Shown here: one piece after another, positions 9,102-17,003 of the stretch
Layout of the letters: each line of letters starts with the position of its first letter
Numbering within the stretch: the stretch's first letter is position 1
NCBI GenBank assembly: GCA_947372405.1
Contig: CANBTO010000023.1
Span: forward strand, 1 to 20,590
DNA: 20,590 bases
From: Verrucomicrobiaceae bacterium
GTDB taxonomy: Bacteria > Verrucomicrobiota > Verrucomicrobiae > Verrucomicrobiales > Akkermansiaceae
Reading direction: 5' to 3'
The notes under the pieces: model-generated
Databases searched by the model: none
The model's input: the letters and a program-made list of their open reading frames with translations, nothing else
What the model was told of the DNA's origin: nothing
Translations under genes and position numbers: made by a program

Positions 9102-9557
9102 TCAGTTGACGGAAACTTCGATCTGCTTCGGTTTCTTCGCCTCGCTTTTCGGCAGATGGATCCGCAACAGGCCGTCCTTGTAATCGGCTGAAACCTTGTC
9201 CGCATCGGCATCGTCCGGAAGGGACAGGCTGCGCATGAAACTGCCGTAGCCACGCTCGATGCGGTGGTATTTGCGGGTCTTCTCCTCCTGCTCGAACCTG
9301 CGTTCTCCGCGCAGGGTGAGCACACCGTTTTCAACGGTGACCTTGACGTCATCCTTGCCGACTTCCGGGAGCTCGGCCTTGATAAGGTATTCACCGTCGT
9401 CTTCCGAGATGTCCACCGCAGGCATCCACTGCGCCGCGGCGAGTGGCTGGCGGTCAGTCTCGGGGCGAGCCGACGGATTCAATTGGACGGCCCGCAGGAT
9501 ACGGTTCTGCATGTCTTCCAGTTCACGGAACGGATTCCAGGTTGTCAGTGAGTTCAT
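9102..9557 (-). CDS. Hsp20 / alpha-crystallin small heat-shock protein
   Basis: The product is 151 residues, typical for class A-like bacterial small heat-shock proteins, which hold unfolding proteins as cytoplasmic oligomers. The N-terminus NSLTTWNPFRELEDMQNRI is the usual short variable arm with the WxPF-RE motif. The alpha-crystallin domain spans about 43-138 and includes PAVDISEDDGEYLIKAELP, the hallmark VENGVLTLRGER at 75-86, and RSLSLPDDAD. A C-terminal IxV-type anchor, IEV, is at 146-148. ATG 9557 fits the family start; the open frame upstream to 9602 is not conserved-looking. No ribosome site is clear and I found no CIRCE element upstream. It lies alone, convergent with the lipoprotein gene and divergent from the repeat protein at 10093. 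Confidence 0.94.
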   Translation of the reverse strand: MNSLTTWNPFRELEDMQNRILRAVQLNPSARPETDRQPLAAAQWMPAVDISEDDGEYLIKAELPEVGKDDVKVTVENGVLTLRGERRFEQEEKTRKYHRIERGYGSFMRSLSLPDDADADKVSADYKDGLLRIHLPKSEAKKPKQIEVSVN

Positions 9558-9758
9558 AGTTGAATTGGGGACAGGTGGGTTGGTTTGATGCAGCACCGGC
9601 ACGCCCTGTCCTTTTTACGCGCCGGAGATGCAAGGGCCGGGCGCTTGCCATGCCCGACTCCCGTGCTCCCGTTGGCAAACGCCGTGCCAGCGAACGAACC
9701 GATTGAAAATCAACGGCTTGATCTAACACAACCCGCCGGAAATGAGTCAATCTGACGC

Positions 9759-9783
9759 GAAGTGCGAAAAACATTCGCACTTC
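9759..9783. repeat. Perfect 10-base inverted repeat
   Basis: GAAGTGCGAA, loop AAACA, TTCGCACTTC. It is a perfect 10-base stem with a 5-base loop, about 200 bases upstream of hsp20 and 310 bases upstream of the repeat-protein gene. It could be an operator or a terminator-like hairpin for an antisense transcript. No strong T run follows. Confidence 0.6.
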
Positions 9784-9842
9784 CAGGCGAAAATTTGTCG
9801 CGTCCGGGCCGGAATTTCAATCCGCCGCTCGCTGCAACCGCC

Positions 9843-9856
9843 CCGGTCATGACCGG
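9843..9856. promoter_or_regulatory. Perfect 14-base palindrome, candidate operator
   Basis: CCGGTCATGACCGG reads the same on both strands without a spacer. A symmetric site of this size in a divergent intergenic region is typical of a dimeric regulator's binding site; the regulator is unknown. Confidence 0.4.
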
Positions 9857-9930
9857 CTTATTGCATCAGGGCTGTTACAAAACCTGGTCCCCTGTGCGCC
9901 GCTCATCAGGCGAGATGCGGGCACAAAGCC

Positions 9931-9952
9931 TTGAAAAACAGGATTTTTTCAA
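9931..9952. repeat. AT-rich 8-base inverted repeat
   Basis: TTGAAAAA, loop CAGGAT, TTTTTCAA. The stem is AT-rich and weak as RNA; TTGAAA could also be a -35 element, but the matching -10 (TCCAAA, 17 bases on) is poor. Confidence 0.35.
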
Positions 9953-9982
9953 TTCCAAACCATGCGAGGGTCGGGCTTCCGC

Positions 9983-10000
9983 TGTAACGACGGCGTTACA
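9983..10000. repeat. 7-base inverted repeat near the repeat-protein start
   Basis: TGTAACG, loop ACGG, CGTTACA, about 90 bases before the start at 10093. It may be an operator or a leader hairpin. A related TGTTACA occurs at about 9873. Confidence 0.4.
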
Positions 10001-10092
10001 TTTGTCCGTTTGTGACGGCGGTGGCGGAAAGGCAGACATCGTGCCGTGCGGAACGAAGGCACACATCGAAACCCACAACACCAAGTCGAACC

Positions 10093-12606
10093 ATGAAAAC
10101 CATCCAAACCAGAATTCTAACCGCCGCGGGAGCGCTCATGCTGGGGCTTCCCGCAGCGGCCCAGGACTACCACTGCAACGACGTGACGCCGGCAGGCGCC
10201 GCATCAGGAAAACTAACAGCCGTGGCCTCGGGCAAACAGGTCGGCGGATCACAGGCCGCTGGCACCAACTCGCCCCACGCGGTTCTGCTCTCAGGCAACG
10301 CCGTCACCGGTGTGGACCTCCATCCCGCGAATGCCTATCAATCGCTTGCCACCTGCGCGGACGATTTCCAGCAGGGAGGCTGGGTTTACTTTTACACCGG
10401 CATTCACGCAGTCGAGTGGTCCGGTTCCTCGGCATCCTGCGTGGATCTCAACCCCAGCGGTTACAACTTTTCCTACTGCCTCGGCGTCCACAGCGGGGAA
10501 CAGGTCGGCTACGCGCAGCAGCAGAGCTATTTCATCTCCACCTCCCACGCACACTGCTGGCATGGCTCGGCCGCGAGCGGTGTGGACCTTCACCCATATA
10601 CCTATCCGTTTTCGCGCGCGCTTGGATGTCATGACGGCGAGGAAGTCGGCTACATTTCAACCATCGCCTATCCCGAGGGAGAATACCTGTCCTATCACAC
10701 CGGCAGCCACGCGATGCGCTGGGCGGGCACGGCGGCAAGCGCGGTGGACCTGCACCCGCTCGGCTTCGATTCGTCCGAGGCGGTCTGCACCTCCGGCACC
10801 CGTCAGGCTGGCTGGGGCTACATCGCCCTTGGCACATCCCATCTCCACGCGTTGATGTGGGCCGGCACCGCGGACACAGTGACGGACCTTCATCCGGCGG
10901 CTTACACCGAAACCCGGATCAACGCGATGAACGCGACCCAACAGGTGGGTGAAGGCTGGGTCGGTGTTCCAGGTGCTCTTGGCTCGGTCCGCCACGCACT
11001 CGCATGGTCCGGCACCGCCGACAGCGTCGTGGATTTGAACACCTATCTCCCGGCCGGTTATACCAACGGCGTCGCCACCGGCGTCGATGCGAACGGCAAC
11101 ATCGTGGGTTATGCCTATAACACCTACCAAGCCGGAGCTTATATACCGCAGGGCGCGGTGGCGGTGGTCTTCGCCCCGGGAGCCCCGCCTGCCACGCAGA
11201 TCGCTTCGATCACCCTCGATGCCTCGAACGTGGCACCTGGAGACGTCGTCAGTGGCACTGTGGCGCTTGGTGGTGCCGCACCGGCCGGCGGAATGAACAT
11301 CACTTTCCTCAGCACCATCACGGCGCTTGCGGACACACCGGCTTCGTTGGTGATCCCGGAAGGTGATGTCAGCGCGACTTTCAGCCTGAACACCACCGCC
11401 ATCGGACTGACCATTCCCGCAGGCATCCGGATCTATGCGACCGATGGCACAGCCAGCAAATACGCGCCTCTAACCATCACACCGGTGGTGAAACTCGCTG
11501 GCATCACCGGCAACCCGGTGGAAGGCGGATTCGCAACCTACGGCGCGGTCTCGCTTTCGATACCCGCACAAACCGGCGGCACAGCCGTCACACTCACCAG
11601 CGGAGACCCGTCGCTTCTAACGATTCCCGCGTCGGTCACCATTCCGCAAGGATACCAATCCATGGGATTCACCATGAACACCGCGCAGGTCAGCACCATC
11701 ACCAGCGTGCCGATTTCCGCGACTTTCAACGGCGTAACCGTGACGGGCAGCGTGTCGATCAGCCCGGCACCGGTTGTCGCCCTGGCAAGCCTGAGCATCC
11801 CGGAGGTGGTCGGCGGCCAATCCGTGACAGGCACCGTGACCTTGAACAACTTCCCCCGATCCGCCTCGGGTGCTGTCATCAGCCTGAGCAGCGGTGACAC
11901 CGGCACCCTGCAGGTGCCTGCCACGATCACCGTGCCATACGGCGCCTACAGCGCGTCGTTCACCGCCACCTCCTCGGTCGTCAACGGCCAGAAAGGCGTG
12001 TCCGTGAAAGCCACCTACAACGGCGGCAACCTGAGCACGACCACCAACGTCTATCCGATTCCGACCGTCACCATCACCGCCGCGGACTATGATCCGGTGA
12101 CGATGCTCTTCAAGGTCAAGGCCAGCACCAGCTATGCGAACAGCATTCTAACATTCGGCACCGATGCCGCCAGCGGCCCGATCGGCACCATGCAGTTCGA
12201 ACTCGGTGTCTGGAACGGCTCCATCCTGATGACCACGGCTCCGACCACTGCGACCGTCTGGAACTCCAACGGCGGCCAGGCATCCATGCCGGTGACCATC
12301 AAAGGTGTCGCCAGTGGCGGCGGCGGAACCGCGACTGGTGGCGGCGGCGGTGGTGGTGGTGGTGGCGGCGGCGGTGGAACCGCAACCGCGACTTCCTACA
12401 AGCTGTCCATCAGCAAAACCGGCAAGGGCACCGTGACCCAAACCCCCGCAGGCACGACCTTCGCACCGGGCACCGTGGTCACGCTCACCGCCACACCGGA
12501 CGCAGGTTCCCCATGGGTGGGATGGAGCGGCGGTGTGGTCAGCAAATCGCAAACCATCAAGGTGACCATGAACTCGAACCTATCTCTCACCGCGAACTTC
12601 AAGTAA
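10093..12606 (+). CDS. Large secreted repeat protein: HAF-like repeats, Ig-like modules, poly-Gly hinge, InlB-B-like C-terminus
   Basis: The product is 837 residues. Residues 1-24 are a signal peptide (ILTAAGALMLGLPAAAQ). Six units with the pattern HAxxWxGxAxxxVDLHP begin at His62, 105, 152, 206, 252 and 301, each followed by a QVGY/EVGY-type motif; this resembles the HAF family of extracellular repeats, here with a VDLHP variant. Residues about 365-655 form three to four Ig-like modules with shared patterns (TSGDPSLLTIPASVTIPQG and SSGDTGTLQVPATITVPYG). A Gly-rich hinge is at 742-762, followed by a C-terminal domain (about 764-837, LSISKTGKGTVTQTPAG, WSGG, LTANFK) like divergent InlB B-repeats. 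The design suggests a surface or matrix protein for binding; ligand unknown. Start at ATG 10093 puts the signal peptide first; no ribosome site is clear. The gene ends before a strong terminator. Confidence 0.85.
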   Translation: MKTIQTRILTAAGALMLGLPAAAQDYHCNDVTPAGAASGKLTAVASGKQVGGSQAAGTNSPHAVLLSGNAVTGVDLHPANAYQSLATCADDFQQGGWVYFYTGIHAVEWSGSSASCVDLNPSGYNFSYCLGVHSGEQVGYAQQQSYFISTSHAHCWHGSAASGVDLHPYTYPFSRALGCHDGEEVGYISTIAYPEGEYLSYHTGSHAMRWAGTAASAVDLHPLGFDSSEAVCTSGTRQAGWGYIALGTSHLHALMWAGTADTVTDLHPAAYTETRINAMNATQQVGEGWVGVPGALGSVRHALAWSGTADSVVDLNTYLPAGYTNGVATGVDANGNIVGYAYNTYQAGAYIPQGAVAVVFAPGAPPATQIASITLDASNVAPGDVVSGTVALGGAAPAGGMNITFLSTITALADTPASLVIPEGDVSATFSLNTTAIGLTIPAGIRIYATDGTASKYAPLTITPVVKLAGITGNPVEGGFATYGAVSLSIPAQTGGTAVTLTSGDPSLLTIPASVTIPQGYQSMGFTMNTAQVSTITSVPISATFNGVTVTGSVSISPAPVVALASLSIPEVVGGQSVTGTVTLNNFPRSASGAVISLSSGDTGTLQVPATITVPYGAYSASFTATSSVVNGQKGVSVKATYNGGNLSTTTNVYPIPTVTITAADYDPVTMLFKVKASTSYANSILTFGTDAASGPIGTMQFELGVWNGSILMTTAPTTATVWNSNGGQASMPVTIKGVASGGGGTATGGGGGGGGGGGGGGTATATSYKLSISKTGKGTVTQTPAGTTFAPGTVVTLTATPDAGSPWVGWSGGVVSKSQTIKVTMNSNLSLTANFK
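10276..11112 (+). repeat. Six HAF-like protein repeats, period 43-54 codons
   Basis: The coding repeat units begin with His-Ala and a VDLHP/VDLNP motif. Spacings between successive units are 43, 47, 54, 46 and 49 residues, so the copies have diverged in the loop between VDLHP and the VGY motif. The DNA copies are not identical, indicating old duplication rather than a recent expansion. Confidence 0.75.
12337..12378 (+). repeat. GGN trinucleotide tract coding 14 glycines
   Basis: Fourteen consecutive GGY/GGA codons form the hinge before the C-terminal domain, preceded by a shorter run of four glycines at 12316-12327. As a triplet repeat it can change length by slippage without a frameshift. 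Confidence 0.9.
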
Positions 12607-12626
12607 ACGCGGCAAACCCATGAGAG

Positions 12627-12661
12627 GCGGGGCACGGACCAAGGTTCGTGTCCCGCATTTT
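12627..12661 (+). terminator. Intrinsic terminator after the repeat-protein gene
   Basis: GCGGGGCACGGACC and GGTTCGTGTCCCGC form a 14-base stem with two G-U pairs, separated by only AA (the innermost pairs will open to make the loop), followed by ATTTT. It starts 20 bases after the stop of the repeat protein and isolates it from the operon beginning at 12775. Confidence 0.85.
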
Positions 12662-12666
12662 CCTTC

Positions 12667-12695
12667 CTGACAAGCGGAACCAGACCCGCTACAAA
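12667..12695 (+). promoter_or_regulatory. Candidate sigma70-type promoter for the four-gene operon
   Basis: CTGACA at 12667-12672 and TACAAA at 12690-12695 are separated by 17 bases, in the 118-base gap between the terminator and the response regulator. It matches the consensus only partly. Confidence 0.35.
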
Positions 12696-12774
12696 ACATC
12701 CACCGCAGTAAAAAGCCGCAGGCCTCCGGAAACCAGACAACACCTTGGCTGCGGACATCCCACAATTTTCACCG

Positions 12775-13452
12775 ATGCATATTCTTGTAATCGAAGACGA
12801 ACCGCAACTCGCGCGCCATGTCAGCAGCGCCCTGCACCGTAGCGGCCACGAAGTCCGTGCCGAACACGACGGAGCAATGGGGCTCGCCGCCATTCTCAGG
12901 GATTCCCCGGACCTCGTCGTGCTGGACTTGAACCTGCCGACCATGAATGGCCTCGAGGTGCTTGAAAAAATGCGCAAGGCGCACTGCACCTCGCGGGTGA
13001 TCATTCTAACGGCATTGGGGGACGTGGACCACCGCATCAAGGGCCTGAAGGCCGGTGCGGACGACTACGTTGCAAAACCCTTTTCCATGGACGAACTCAT
13101 CGCACGGGTCGAGGCGCTCGGACGCAGGGGAGCCACACCCACCGCCGAGGATATCCTCAAGGTGGCGGATCTGCAGATGGACATCCACCAGCGCCGCGTG
13201 ACGCGGGGTGCCAGAGCCATCGCGCTTTCCCCGCGCGAGTTCGAACTGCTCCAGGTCCTGATGGAGGAACCCGGCCGTGTCTTCACCCGCACCGAGCTTT
13301 CCGACCGCGTCTGGCAGCGCGAACACGAATACGACACACGCACCGTCGAGATCTTCATCGCGCGCCTGCGCAAGAAAGTGGATGCCGGATTCGACGCGCC
13401 GCTCATCCACACCATCCGCTCGATCGGCTACACGGTCAAAACCAATTCCTGA
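12775..13452 (+). CDS. OmpR/PhoB-family response regulator
   Basis: The product is 225 residues, the usual length. The receiver domain (1 to about 120) has the acidic pair Glu7-Asp8 (VIEDE), phospho-acceptor Asp51 (VVLDLNLP), switch Thr79 (IILTALG) and Lys101 (VAKPF), so it is fully phosphorylatable. The winged-helix DNA-binding domain (about 128-222) has the family pattern LSPREFELLQVLMEEPGRVF, then RTVEIFIARLRKKV and the C-terminal IHTIRSIGYTV. It is the first gene of an operon with a cupredoxin, a histidine kinase and an outer-membrane protein; the kinase two genes downstream is the likely partner. ATG 12775 gives the standard start (MHILVIEDE); an upstream TTG at 12745 is less likely. No ribosome site is evident. 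It presumably controls its own operon. Confidence 0.95.
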   Translation: MHILVIEDEPQLARHVSSALHRSGHEVRAEHDGAMGLAAILRDSPDLVVLDLNLPTMNGLEVLEKMRKAHCTSRVIILTALGDVDHRIKGLKAGADDYVAKPFSMDELIARVEALGRRGATPTAEDILKVADLQMDIHQRRVTRGARAIALSPREFELLQVLMEEPGRVFTRTELSDRVWQREHEYDTRTVEIFIARLRKKVDAGFDAPLIHTIRSIGYTVKTNS

Positions 13453-13459
13453 ACCTACC

Positions 13460-14086
13460 ATGAAGATCCCCGCCATCCTGTTTCTAACCGCCATCGCCGT
13501 TCACGCCGAAGCGGTCATCGAAGGTCATGTCGAGCTGCCCAAGGCGAAGTCCGCGCCGGTGATGGCGAAACGCTACGAGATCGTCACCAAGGGCGGCGTG
13601 CTCTCGACGAATCCGCCGGTGGCCGTCGTCTATCTGGAAGGGGCGTTCGCCAAACCATCCAACACACCGACGCGACAGATTGTCCAAAAGGACTTTATTT
13701 TCCAGCCGTCCCTGCTCGCAGTCCAGACGGGCACGAAGATCGAGTTCCCCAACGAGGACGACACCTATCACAACGTGTTCTCGTTTTCCCCGGCGAAGCG
13801 CTTCGACCTCGGTCGCCACCGCCCCGAGGACAAGCCAGTGCCGTCACAGATCTTCGACCAACCCGGCATGATCACACTGCGCTGTGACATCCACGAACAC
13901 ATGCGCGGCATCATCCTCGTTCTGGACACACCCCACTTCGTCATCAGCGGCACGGACGGAAACTTCAAACTCACCGGACTGCCCGCCGGAAATTACAAAC
14001 TCAAAACCTGGATCGACAGCCGGACGACGCTGGATAAACCGGTGACTCTAACCAACAGCGGCACGGTCAAGCTCAACTTCCCGTGA
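13460..14086 (+). CDS. Secreted cupredoxin-domain protein with C-terminal carboxypeptidase-regulatory-like module ("methylamine utilization protein"-like)
   Basis: The product is 208 residues with a signal peptide at 1-16 (IPAILFLTAIAVHA). The cupredoxin domain (about 20-155) carries a full set of candidate type-1 copper ligands: His104 in DDTYHNVFS and Cys142, His145 and Met148 in LRCDIHEHMRG. A small C-terminal beta module follows (about 159-208), with the TDGNFKLTGLPAGNYKLKTW pattern of carboxypeptidase-regulatory-like domains. Such proteins are often labelled methylamine utilization protein, but no mauA/mauB or amine dehydrogenase gene is here, so that label should not be read as function. 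It is likely a periplasmic copper-binding or electron-transfer protein. It starts 7 bases after the regulator's stop and overlaps the kinase start by 4 bases (GTGA), indicating coupled translation. Confidence 0.88.
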   Translation: MKIPAILFLTAIAVHAEAVIEGHVELPKAKSAPVMAKRYEIVTKGGVLSTNPPVAVVYLEGAFAKPSNTPTRQIVQKDFIFQPSLLAVQTGTKIEFPNEDDTYHNVFSFSPAKRFDLGRHRPEDKPVPSQIFDQPGMITLRCDIHEHMRGIILVLDTPHFVISGTDGNFKLTGLPAGNYKLKTWIDSRTTLDKPVTLTNSGTVKLNFP

Positions 14087-15789
14087 GCGAGAGCCCGAGC
14101 ATCACCGGCTTCCGCCTGCGCCTGCTCATCGGCATGATGCTGGTGGTCTGCGCGGTCACGGGGCTGGCACTGTGGATCGCCCAGACCAAGGTCTCCACGG
14201 ATGTGCGGCAGCAGTTGCAGCAGGCGTTCCAGGGAGAAATCTCCACGCTGCACCGCGCGTGGGAGGTGCGGCATGCGGCGCTCGTCGAAAGGTCCCGCTC
14301 GCTCGCCCGCAAACCCCGCATCCATGCCGCGCTCGAAGACAACGCGCTCGACCTGCTCTATCCGAACGCCGAGGAGGAACTGCGCGATGTAATGGAAGCG
14401 GACGCAAGCCACCCGCTGCAGGCGCGTTTCTATCGGTTTCTCGACGCGGACGGCAAGGTGATCGCATCACCGGCGACGGTGGACGCGGGCAGGCTTGATG
14501 TGGCCGAGGAAAACCAACTGAGTCTCGCGAGGATGACCGGCACCCAGCAGGCCGGCTACCTGGTCCGCGATGACGGCGGTGTGGATGAGATCATCGCAGT
14601 GCCGATCATCTCCACGGACACCAACGAGCAGATCGCAAGCATCGTGCTCGGATTCAAGCCGTTCGACGGCACCGGCCAGAACCCCGGAATGAAGGCAGGC
14701 GTCTGGACCAACGGCCGGCTCTATCTGCCGGACGCCTCCGCAGCAGCGGTGGCAACTTTCGCGGCGGCGATGGAAAGATCACCCACCGGCTCCCACACCG
14801 AAGTGGACATTGATGGAGTGCCCCACCTCGTGTTCAACCAACTGCTCAATCCGGACTCACAGCTTCCACCCGCATACGAGGTCTGTGTTTATTCCCTGGC
14901 GGACGCCATGAAGCGGATCCGGCAACTTCGCCTGCAAATCCTCGGAGTGGGAGCCTTGCTTTTGTTAGGCGCTGGATTCGCAAGCCACACCATCGCGAGC
15001 AGGCTTTCCGTGCCGGTGGAAAAGCTCGCCGTGGATTCCGCCAGAAACGAGATCCGCCGGGAGAAGGCCGAAGCCGCTCTCGAACAAACGAGCGTCGAAC
15101 TCCAGAGATCGATGCGCTTTTCCGCGGACACCTCGCATCAACTCAAGACACCGATCACCGTGCTGCGCGCCGGTCTTGAGGAACTCCGGCAGCAACCCGG
15201 CATCACTCAAAAAATGCACGATGAGATTTCCGGGCTCATTTTCCAGACCGCCAAGCTCGCCAGCATGATCCATGACCTGCTGCTGCTCTCGCGCCTCGAT
15301 GCCGGGCGGATGCAGCCGCACATGGCAAGCATCAATCTGAGCCAGTACATCGATTCCCTCGCGGACGACCTGAGCGCCGTGCCGGATGCGCCGGATCTCA
15401 ACGTCGAGCTGAACGTGCCGGACGGCCTGCACATCCTCGGCGAGAAACGCTATGTCGCGATGATTCTCCAGAACCTGTTGGAAAACGCCTGGAAATACAA
15501 CGTGCCGCAGGGCACCGTTTCCATCAGCGCCCGGGAGGATGGAGACATGGTTTCACTGCGCGTAGGAAACACCGGCGCCGGCATCCCGCAGGAGGCGCAG
15601 CCACACGTATTTGAACGCTTCCACCGTGGCGGCATCGGGGAGAACGTGCCAGGTCATGGACTGGGCCTCAACATCGCCCGCGAACTGGCGCTGCTGCATG
15701 GCGGTGACCTTCGCCTGATACGGTCCGCGGACGGGTGGACGGAATTTGAGGTTTCATTCCAAAAAGCCTCCATTAAAACACCTGCATGA
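14083..15789 (+). CDS. Membrane sensor histidine kinase with periplasmic sensing domain
   Basis: The product is 568 residues starting at GTG 14083, inside the stop of the cupredoxin gene. Transmembrane segments are at about 12-33 and 285-305, enclosing a periplasmic domain of about 250 residues with a Cache-like stretch (FYRFLDADGKVIASP near 116-130). After the second segment a short helical linker leads to the HisKA domain with His352 in SADTSHQLKTPI. The ATPase domain has the N box (NLLENAWKY, Asn468), G1 (VGNTGAGIP), F box (VFERFHRG) and G2 (GHGLGLNIA). It is complete and should phosphorylate the OmpR-type regulator encoded two genes upstream. The cupredoxin gene placed between the two suggests that the sensed signal involves that protein or its copper or redox state; this is inference. 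The stop overlaps the barrel-protein start (ATGA). Confidence 0.94.
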   Translation: MSESPSITGFRLRLLIGMMLVVCAVTGLALWIAQTKVSTDVRQQLQQAFQGEISTLHRAWEVRHAALVERSRSLARKPRIHAALEDNALDLLYPNAEEELRDVMEADASHPLQARFYRFLDADGKVIASPATVDAGRLDVAEENQLSLARMTGTQQAGYLVRDDGGVDEIIAVPIISTDTNEQIASIVLGFKPFDGTGQNPGMKAGVWTNGRLYLPDASAAAVATFAAAMERSPTGSHTEVDIDGVPHLVFNQLLNPDSQLPPAYEVCVYSLADAMKRIRQLRLQILGVGALLLLGAGFASHTIASRLSVPVEKLAVDSARNEIRREKAEAALEQTSVELQRSMRFSADTSHQLKTPITVLRAGLEELRQQPGITQKMHDEISGLIFQTAKLASMIHDLLLLSRLDAGRMQPHMASINLSQYIDSLADDLSAVPDAPDLNVELNVPDGLHILGEKRYVAMILQNLLENAWKYNVPQGTVSISAREDGDMVSLRVGNTGAGIPQEAQPHVFERFHRGGIGENVPGHGLGLNIARELALLHGGDLRLIRSADGWTEFEVSFQKASIKTPA

Positions 15790-17003
15790 ACCCACAGCGC
15801 GCAGTCCGGCTTGTCCTCTTCGCGATGACCTCCGTCACCGCTCGAGGCGACGACCTGCTGGACCGCTTGGATGACGCCCTCACCTTTTCGGGATTCAACG
15901 ATCAGGTGCGCGCGCGTGTGAGCGGCACGCTGGATCTGGAATACTACAATTTCAGCGGAGCCCCGCCGGGCCTGATTTTCAGCGACGACTCGCATCTCGC
16001 CAATTCCCGGCTGAGTCTTTTCTTCGACGTCCAGGCCGGTCCCAACCTCTACTTCTTCGCCCAATCACGCGTGGACCAGGGATTCGATCCAAGCGACCGG
16101 CCCACGGTGATGCGCCTGGACGAATACGCGCTGCGCTGGACTCCATGGGATGACAGCCGCTTCAACCTGCAGGTCGGCCGTTTCGCCACCGTCTTCGGAA
16201 GTTATGTGGAACGCCACCAGTCATGGGATAATCCGTTCGTCAGCGCGCCGTTGATGTATGAAAACATGACCGGCATCTACGACGGCGAGGCCCCGCCCGA
16301 CGCGAAGACCTTCACATACGGACTGGTGGATTCGAAGTATGAATACAATCCTGTCATCTGGGGACCTTCCTACGCCACCGGACTTTCGATTTCAGGCAAA
16401 CTCGGCAAGTTTGACTACGCCGCGGAAATCAAGAACGCCGGCCTTTCATCGCGACCGGAGAACTGGGACGCCACGGACAACGGATTCGATCATCCCACGG
16501 TGAGCACGCGCATCGCCTGGCATCCGGACATGGCGTGGACGATCGGTTTCTCCGCCAGCGAAGGACCTTATCTCCTGGACAAGGCGCAACCCACCCTGCC
16601 CGCCGGCACCGGCATCGGTGATTACAATGAAATGCTTCTCGGCCAGGACATCAGTTATGCGTGGTCCCACTGGCAGTTCTGGGCGGAGGTGTATGAAGCA
16701 CGTTTTGAAGTCCCGAATGTGGGCAACGCCGACACTATCGGATATTATCTTGAAGCCAAATACAAGTTCACCCCCAACCTCTTCGGCGCGTTGCGCTGGA
16801 ACCAGCAGCTCTTCGCCGATGTGCCCGTCTATTCCGGTATCGAACAGCCGTGGGGAAACAACATCTCCCGCGTCGATGCCGCGATGACCTACCGCTTCAC
16901 ACCGCACACGCAGTTCAAACTGCAATACAGCCTGCAGCACGAAGACCATCTGGCCGATGACATCTCCCATCTGGTGGCCGCGCAGTTCACAGTGCGGTTT
17001 TGA
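15786..17003 (+). CDS. Outer-membrane beta-barrel (porin-like) protein
   Basis: The product is 405 residues. The N-terminus is a signal peptide (QRAVRLVLFAMTSVTARG). The mature part is rich in alternating polar/hydrophobic strands with many aromatic residues (LDLEYYNF, LYFFAQSRVDQ, YALRWTPWD, FNLQVGRFATVFG, YYLEAKYKFTP, MTYRFTPHTQFKLQYSL) and it ends in QFTVRF with a terminal Phe, the classical outer-membrane insertion signal. It resembles porin-like proteins that accompany cupredoxins in some proteobacterial loci; that comparison is from memory. The start ATG overlaps the kinase stop by 4 bases, so it is co-translated with the two-component system. Transport substrate is unknown. Confidence 0.87.
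   Translation: MNPQRAVRLVLFAMTSVTARGDDLLDRLDDALTFSGFNDQVRARVSGTLDLEYYNFSGAPPGLIFSDDSHLANSRLSLFFDVQAGPNLYFFAQSRVDQGFDPSDRPTVMRLDEYALRWTPWDDSRFNLQVGRFATVFGSYVERHQSWDNPFVSAPLMYENMTGIYDGEAPPDAKTFTYGLVDSKYEYNPVIWGPSYATGLSISGKLGKFDYAAEIKNAGLSSRPENWDATDNGFDHPTVSTRIAWHPDMAWTIGFSASEGPYLLDKAQPTLPAGTGIGDYNEMLLGQDISYAWSHWQFWAEVYEARFEVPNVGNADTIGYYLEAKYKFTPNLFGALRWNQQLFADVPVYSGIEQPWGNNISRVDAAMTYRFTPHTQFKLQYSLQHEDHLADDISHLVAAQFTVRF

Larger units (their letters stand above)
9558..10092. other. Intergenic region, 535 bases, with four inverted repeats
   Basis: The gap separates divergent hsp20 and the large repeat protein. Plus- and minus-strand open frames here do not look like protein. It contains four separate dyads, listed as their own entries (9759-9783, 9843-9856, 9931-9952, 9983-10000), and one TCTAAC word at 9723-9728. 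The size and number of dyads suggest a regulated promoter region or a structured leader for the secreted repeat protein. I could not identify a known riboswitch or a confident -35/-10 pair. Confidence 0.5.

Noticed and set aside
10012..10092. Start of the large repeat protein at 10012
   Set aside because: The extra 27 residues are Arg/Thr-rich and would place the signal peptide internally; ATG 10093 begins with a normal signal peptide.
13460..14086. Methylamine utilization (mau) operon
   Set aside because: Only the cupredoxin resembles proteins with that label; there is no amine dehydrogenase subunit or MauG-type gene nearby.
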